From positions 1 through 5,380 of the forward strand of contig CAUBVH010000052.1 in the NCBI GenBank assembly GCA_958439425.1: a stretch of DNA of 5,380 bases, read 5' to 3'. Below, in pieces: positions 4,581-5,380 of this stretch (its first letter is position 1; every line of letters starts with the position of its first letter). This DNA comes from an uncultured Collinsella sp. Lineage in GTDB: Bacteria; Actinomycetota; Coriobacteriia; Coriobacteriales; Coriobacteriaceae. The notes beneath the pieces were generated by a model. The model was not told the DNA's origin and did no database searches. It saw only the letters and a list, made by a program, of their open reading frames with translations. Both the position numbers and the translations under genes were made by a program.

Positions 4581-4890
4581 CGCGTTACTCGCCACCTGCC
4601 CGCGCCGCCGAGAGCAGCGTGCTCAAATCGGCCTGGATCGCCCCTGCCTTGCTTCCAAGCTGCAGCGGAGCCGAGTCGCCCGAGATGTTTACGCTCAGCA
4701 GGTGCGCATCCGGCAGCTTCGCGGTCATGCTCCAGAACGGGAGCGTGATGATGCCGGGGGTCATCTCGCCCACGCCAAGCTCCAGCAACAGCACACGGCC
4801 ACTGCTGTGCTCGCGCACAAAGCGCTCGTATCGTCCGAGGCTCTCGCGCCATACCGCACCCTGCAGAAACGTGTCGTCGCGCACCCACGG
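4581..4890. repeat. Right direct repeat (3' end of the sirtuin gene)
   Basis: This is the partner of 1533-1842, in direct orientation and co-linear without gaps. Here it is part of the near-complete gene. The homology starts 4 bases outside the stop codon and ends at the point where the left copy meets the IS remnant. Confidence 0.92.
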
Positions 4891-5380
4891 CACGAGCTGC
4901 CAGCCGCAGTGGGGGCATCGGGGGATATCCTCACTGCGGATCTCGAACCCCGTCATGCCGGCGAGCATGCGCTCGACGTAGGGCTTCGCGTCGAAGAGCT
5001 CGTCGCAGCATGGCTGCTTGCACTGAAGGTGCGCGAAGCTTCCCTGGTAGTTGCAGACTCTCTCGGCGGGAAACGTCTTCTCGACCTGGGTGTCCACGTT
5101 GGTGCTCAGGATGAAGTAGTCCTTGTGGCCGATGAGGGAGCGCAGGTCTAGGTAGGGCTGTGAGGCCGGCTCGCGCAGCATGAAATCGATATAACGCGCA
5201 TAGTAGGCCCATTGCTGCTCGAGGCTGGGGTAGAGGTGGTAGAAGCCGTCAAAAAGGCTCTTAAAGCCAAATGCTCGCTGCCAGTCCTCCATTCCGGCGC
5301 GCGCCATGCCCGCGCGGTTGTAATGGTTGAACCCGGCGGCGCTCGACATGCCCGAGCCGATGCCGACAATGATGGCGTCG
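4585..5380 (-). CDS. SIR2-family protein, SirTM-like (class M sirtuin), 5' end beyond window
   Basis: Some 264 residues are visible and the N-terminus lies outside the window. The Rossmann NAD-binding motif is DAIIVGIGSGMSSAAG, next to FNHYN (5379-5305). The NAD-contacting block is ILSTNVDTQ (Asn at 5098-5100). In NYQGSFAHL, the place of the catalytic sirtuin histidine is taken by Gln (5044-5046). A zinc finger is formed by LQCKQPCC and RCPHC. Gln at that position is known from the macrodomain-linked SirTM group, which acts as a protein ADP-ribosyltransferase on a lipoylated GcvH-like carrier rather than as a deacetylase. The usual macrodomain, GcvH-L and LplA partners are not in the window and would have to lie beyond 5380. 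The 3' end is duplicated at 1537-1842. A plain deacetylase is the alternative but less likely. Confidence 0.85.
   Translation of the reverse strand, partial: DAIIVGIGSGMSSAAGFNHYNRAGMARAGMEDWQRAFGFKSLFDGFYHLYPSLEQQWAYYARYIDFMLREPASQPYLDLRSLIGHKDYFILSTNVDTQVEKTFPAERVCNYQGSFAHLQCKQPCCDELFDAKPYVERMLAGMTGFEIRSEDIPRCPHCGWQLVPWVRDDTFLQGAVWRESLGRYERFVREHSSGRVLLLELGVGEMTPGIITLPFWSMTAKLPDAHLLSVNISGDSAPLQLGSKAGAIQADLSTLLSAARAGGE

Noticed and set aside
1537..4890. CRISPR or tandem array suggested by repeated sequence
   Set aside because: There are only two long repeat copies, 3 kb apart and coding, with no regular short repeats or spacers.
4498..5151. 217-residue plus-strand frame
   Set aside because: It is the antisense shadow of the sirtuin gene, a common artefact in high-G+C DNA.

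Overview
The window looks like an accessory region of a high-G+C Gram-positive chromosome. The best guess is a gut actinobacterium of the Coriobacteriia/Eggerthellaceae type. That guess rests on codon use, the style of the HsdS tail, the YjdF protein and the SirTM-like sirtuin; no rRNA or housekeeping marker is present to confirm it.

Left third (1-1530): mostly debris around one working gene. The C-terminal tail of a type I restriction specificity subunit (HsdS) is followed by about 300 bases without a recognisable gene. Then comes an intact yjdF (DUF2992) gene on the minus strand, with an extended -10 promoter and a leader that fits the yjdF (azaaromatic) riboswitch. In the leader, the basal helix of the putative aptamer and a hairpin burying the yjdF start codon share four bases, so they cannot coexist. 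This is a readable design for a translational ON switch. A stub of an AAA ATPase (DUF4143 type) C-terminus follows.

Middle (1533-4501): a compact cassette. On the minus strand are three overlapping genes: a 66-residue cysteine-containing small protein, a radical SAM protein of the DUF5131 type, and a second radical SAM protein of the spore photoproduct lyase-like type. They match the 'radical SAM mobile pair' A/B arrangement, whose function is unknown. A TetR-family regulator is divergent, and the shared 142-bp gap carries a near-palindromic operator candidate. The radical SAM genes are visibly lower in G+C than their surroundings, while tetR resembles the surroundings.

The cassette is bracketed by direct repeats of the 3' end of a sirtuin gene. 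The right copy (4585 to the window edge) belongs to a near-complete SirTM-like gene with Gln in place of the catalytic His. The left copy (1537-1842) is a 3' fragment that stops abruptly at the apparent end of an IS3-family element, of which only the transposase tail survives. The two repeats share 310 aligned bases with 18 differences, all transitions. The likely history is repeated insertion and rearrangement at a sirtuin locus that picked up a mobile radical SAM cassette. No integrase, CRISPR array, tRNA or rRNA was seen.
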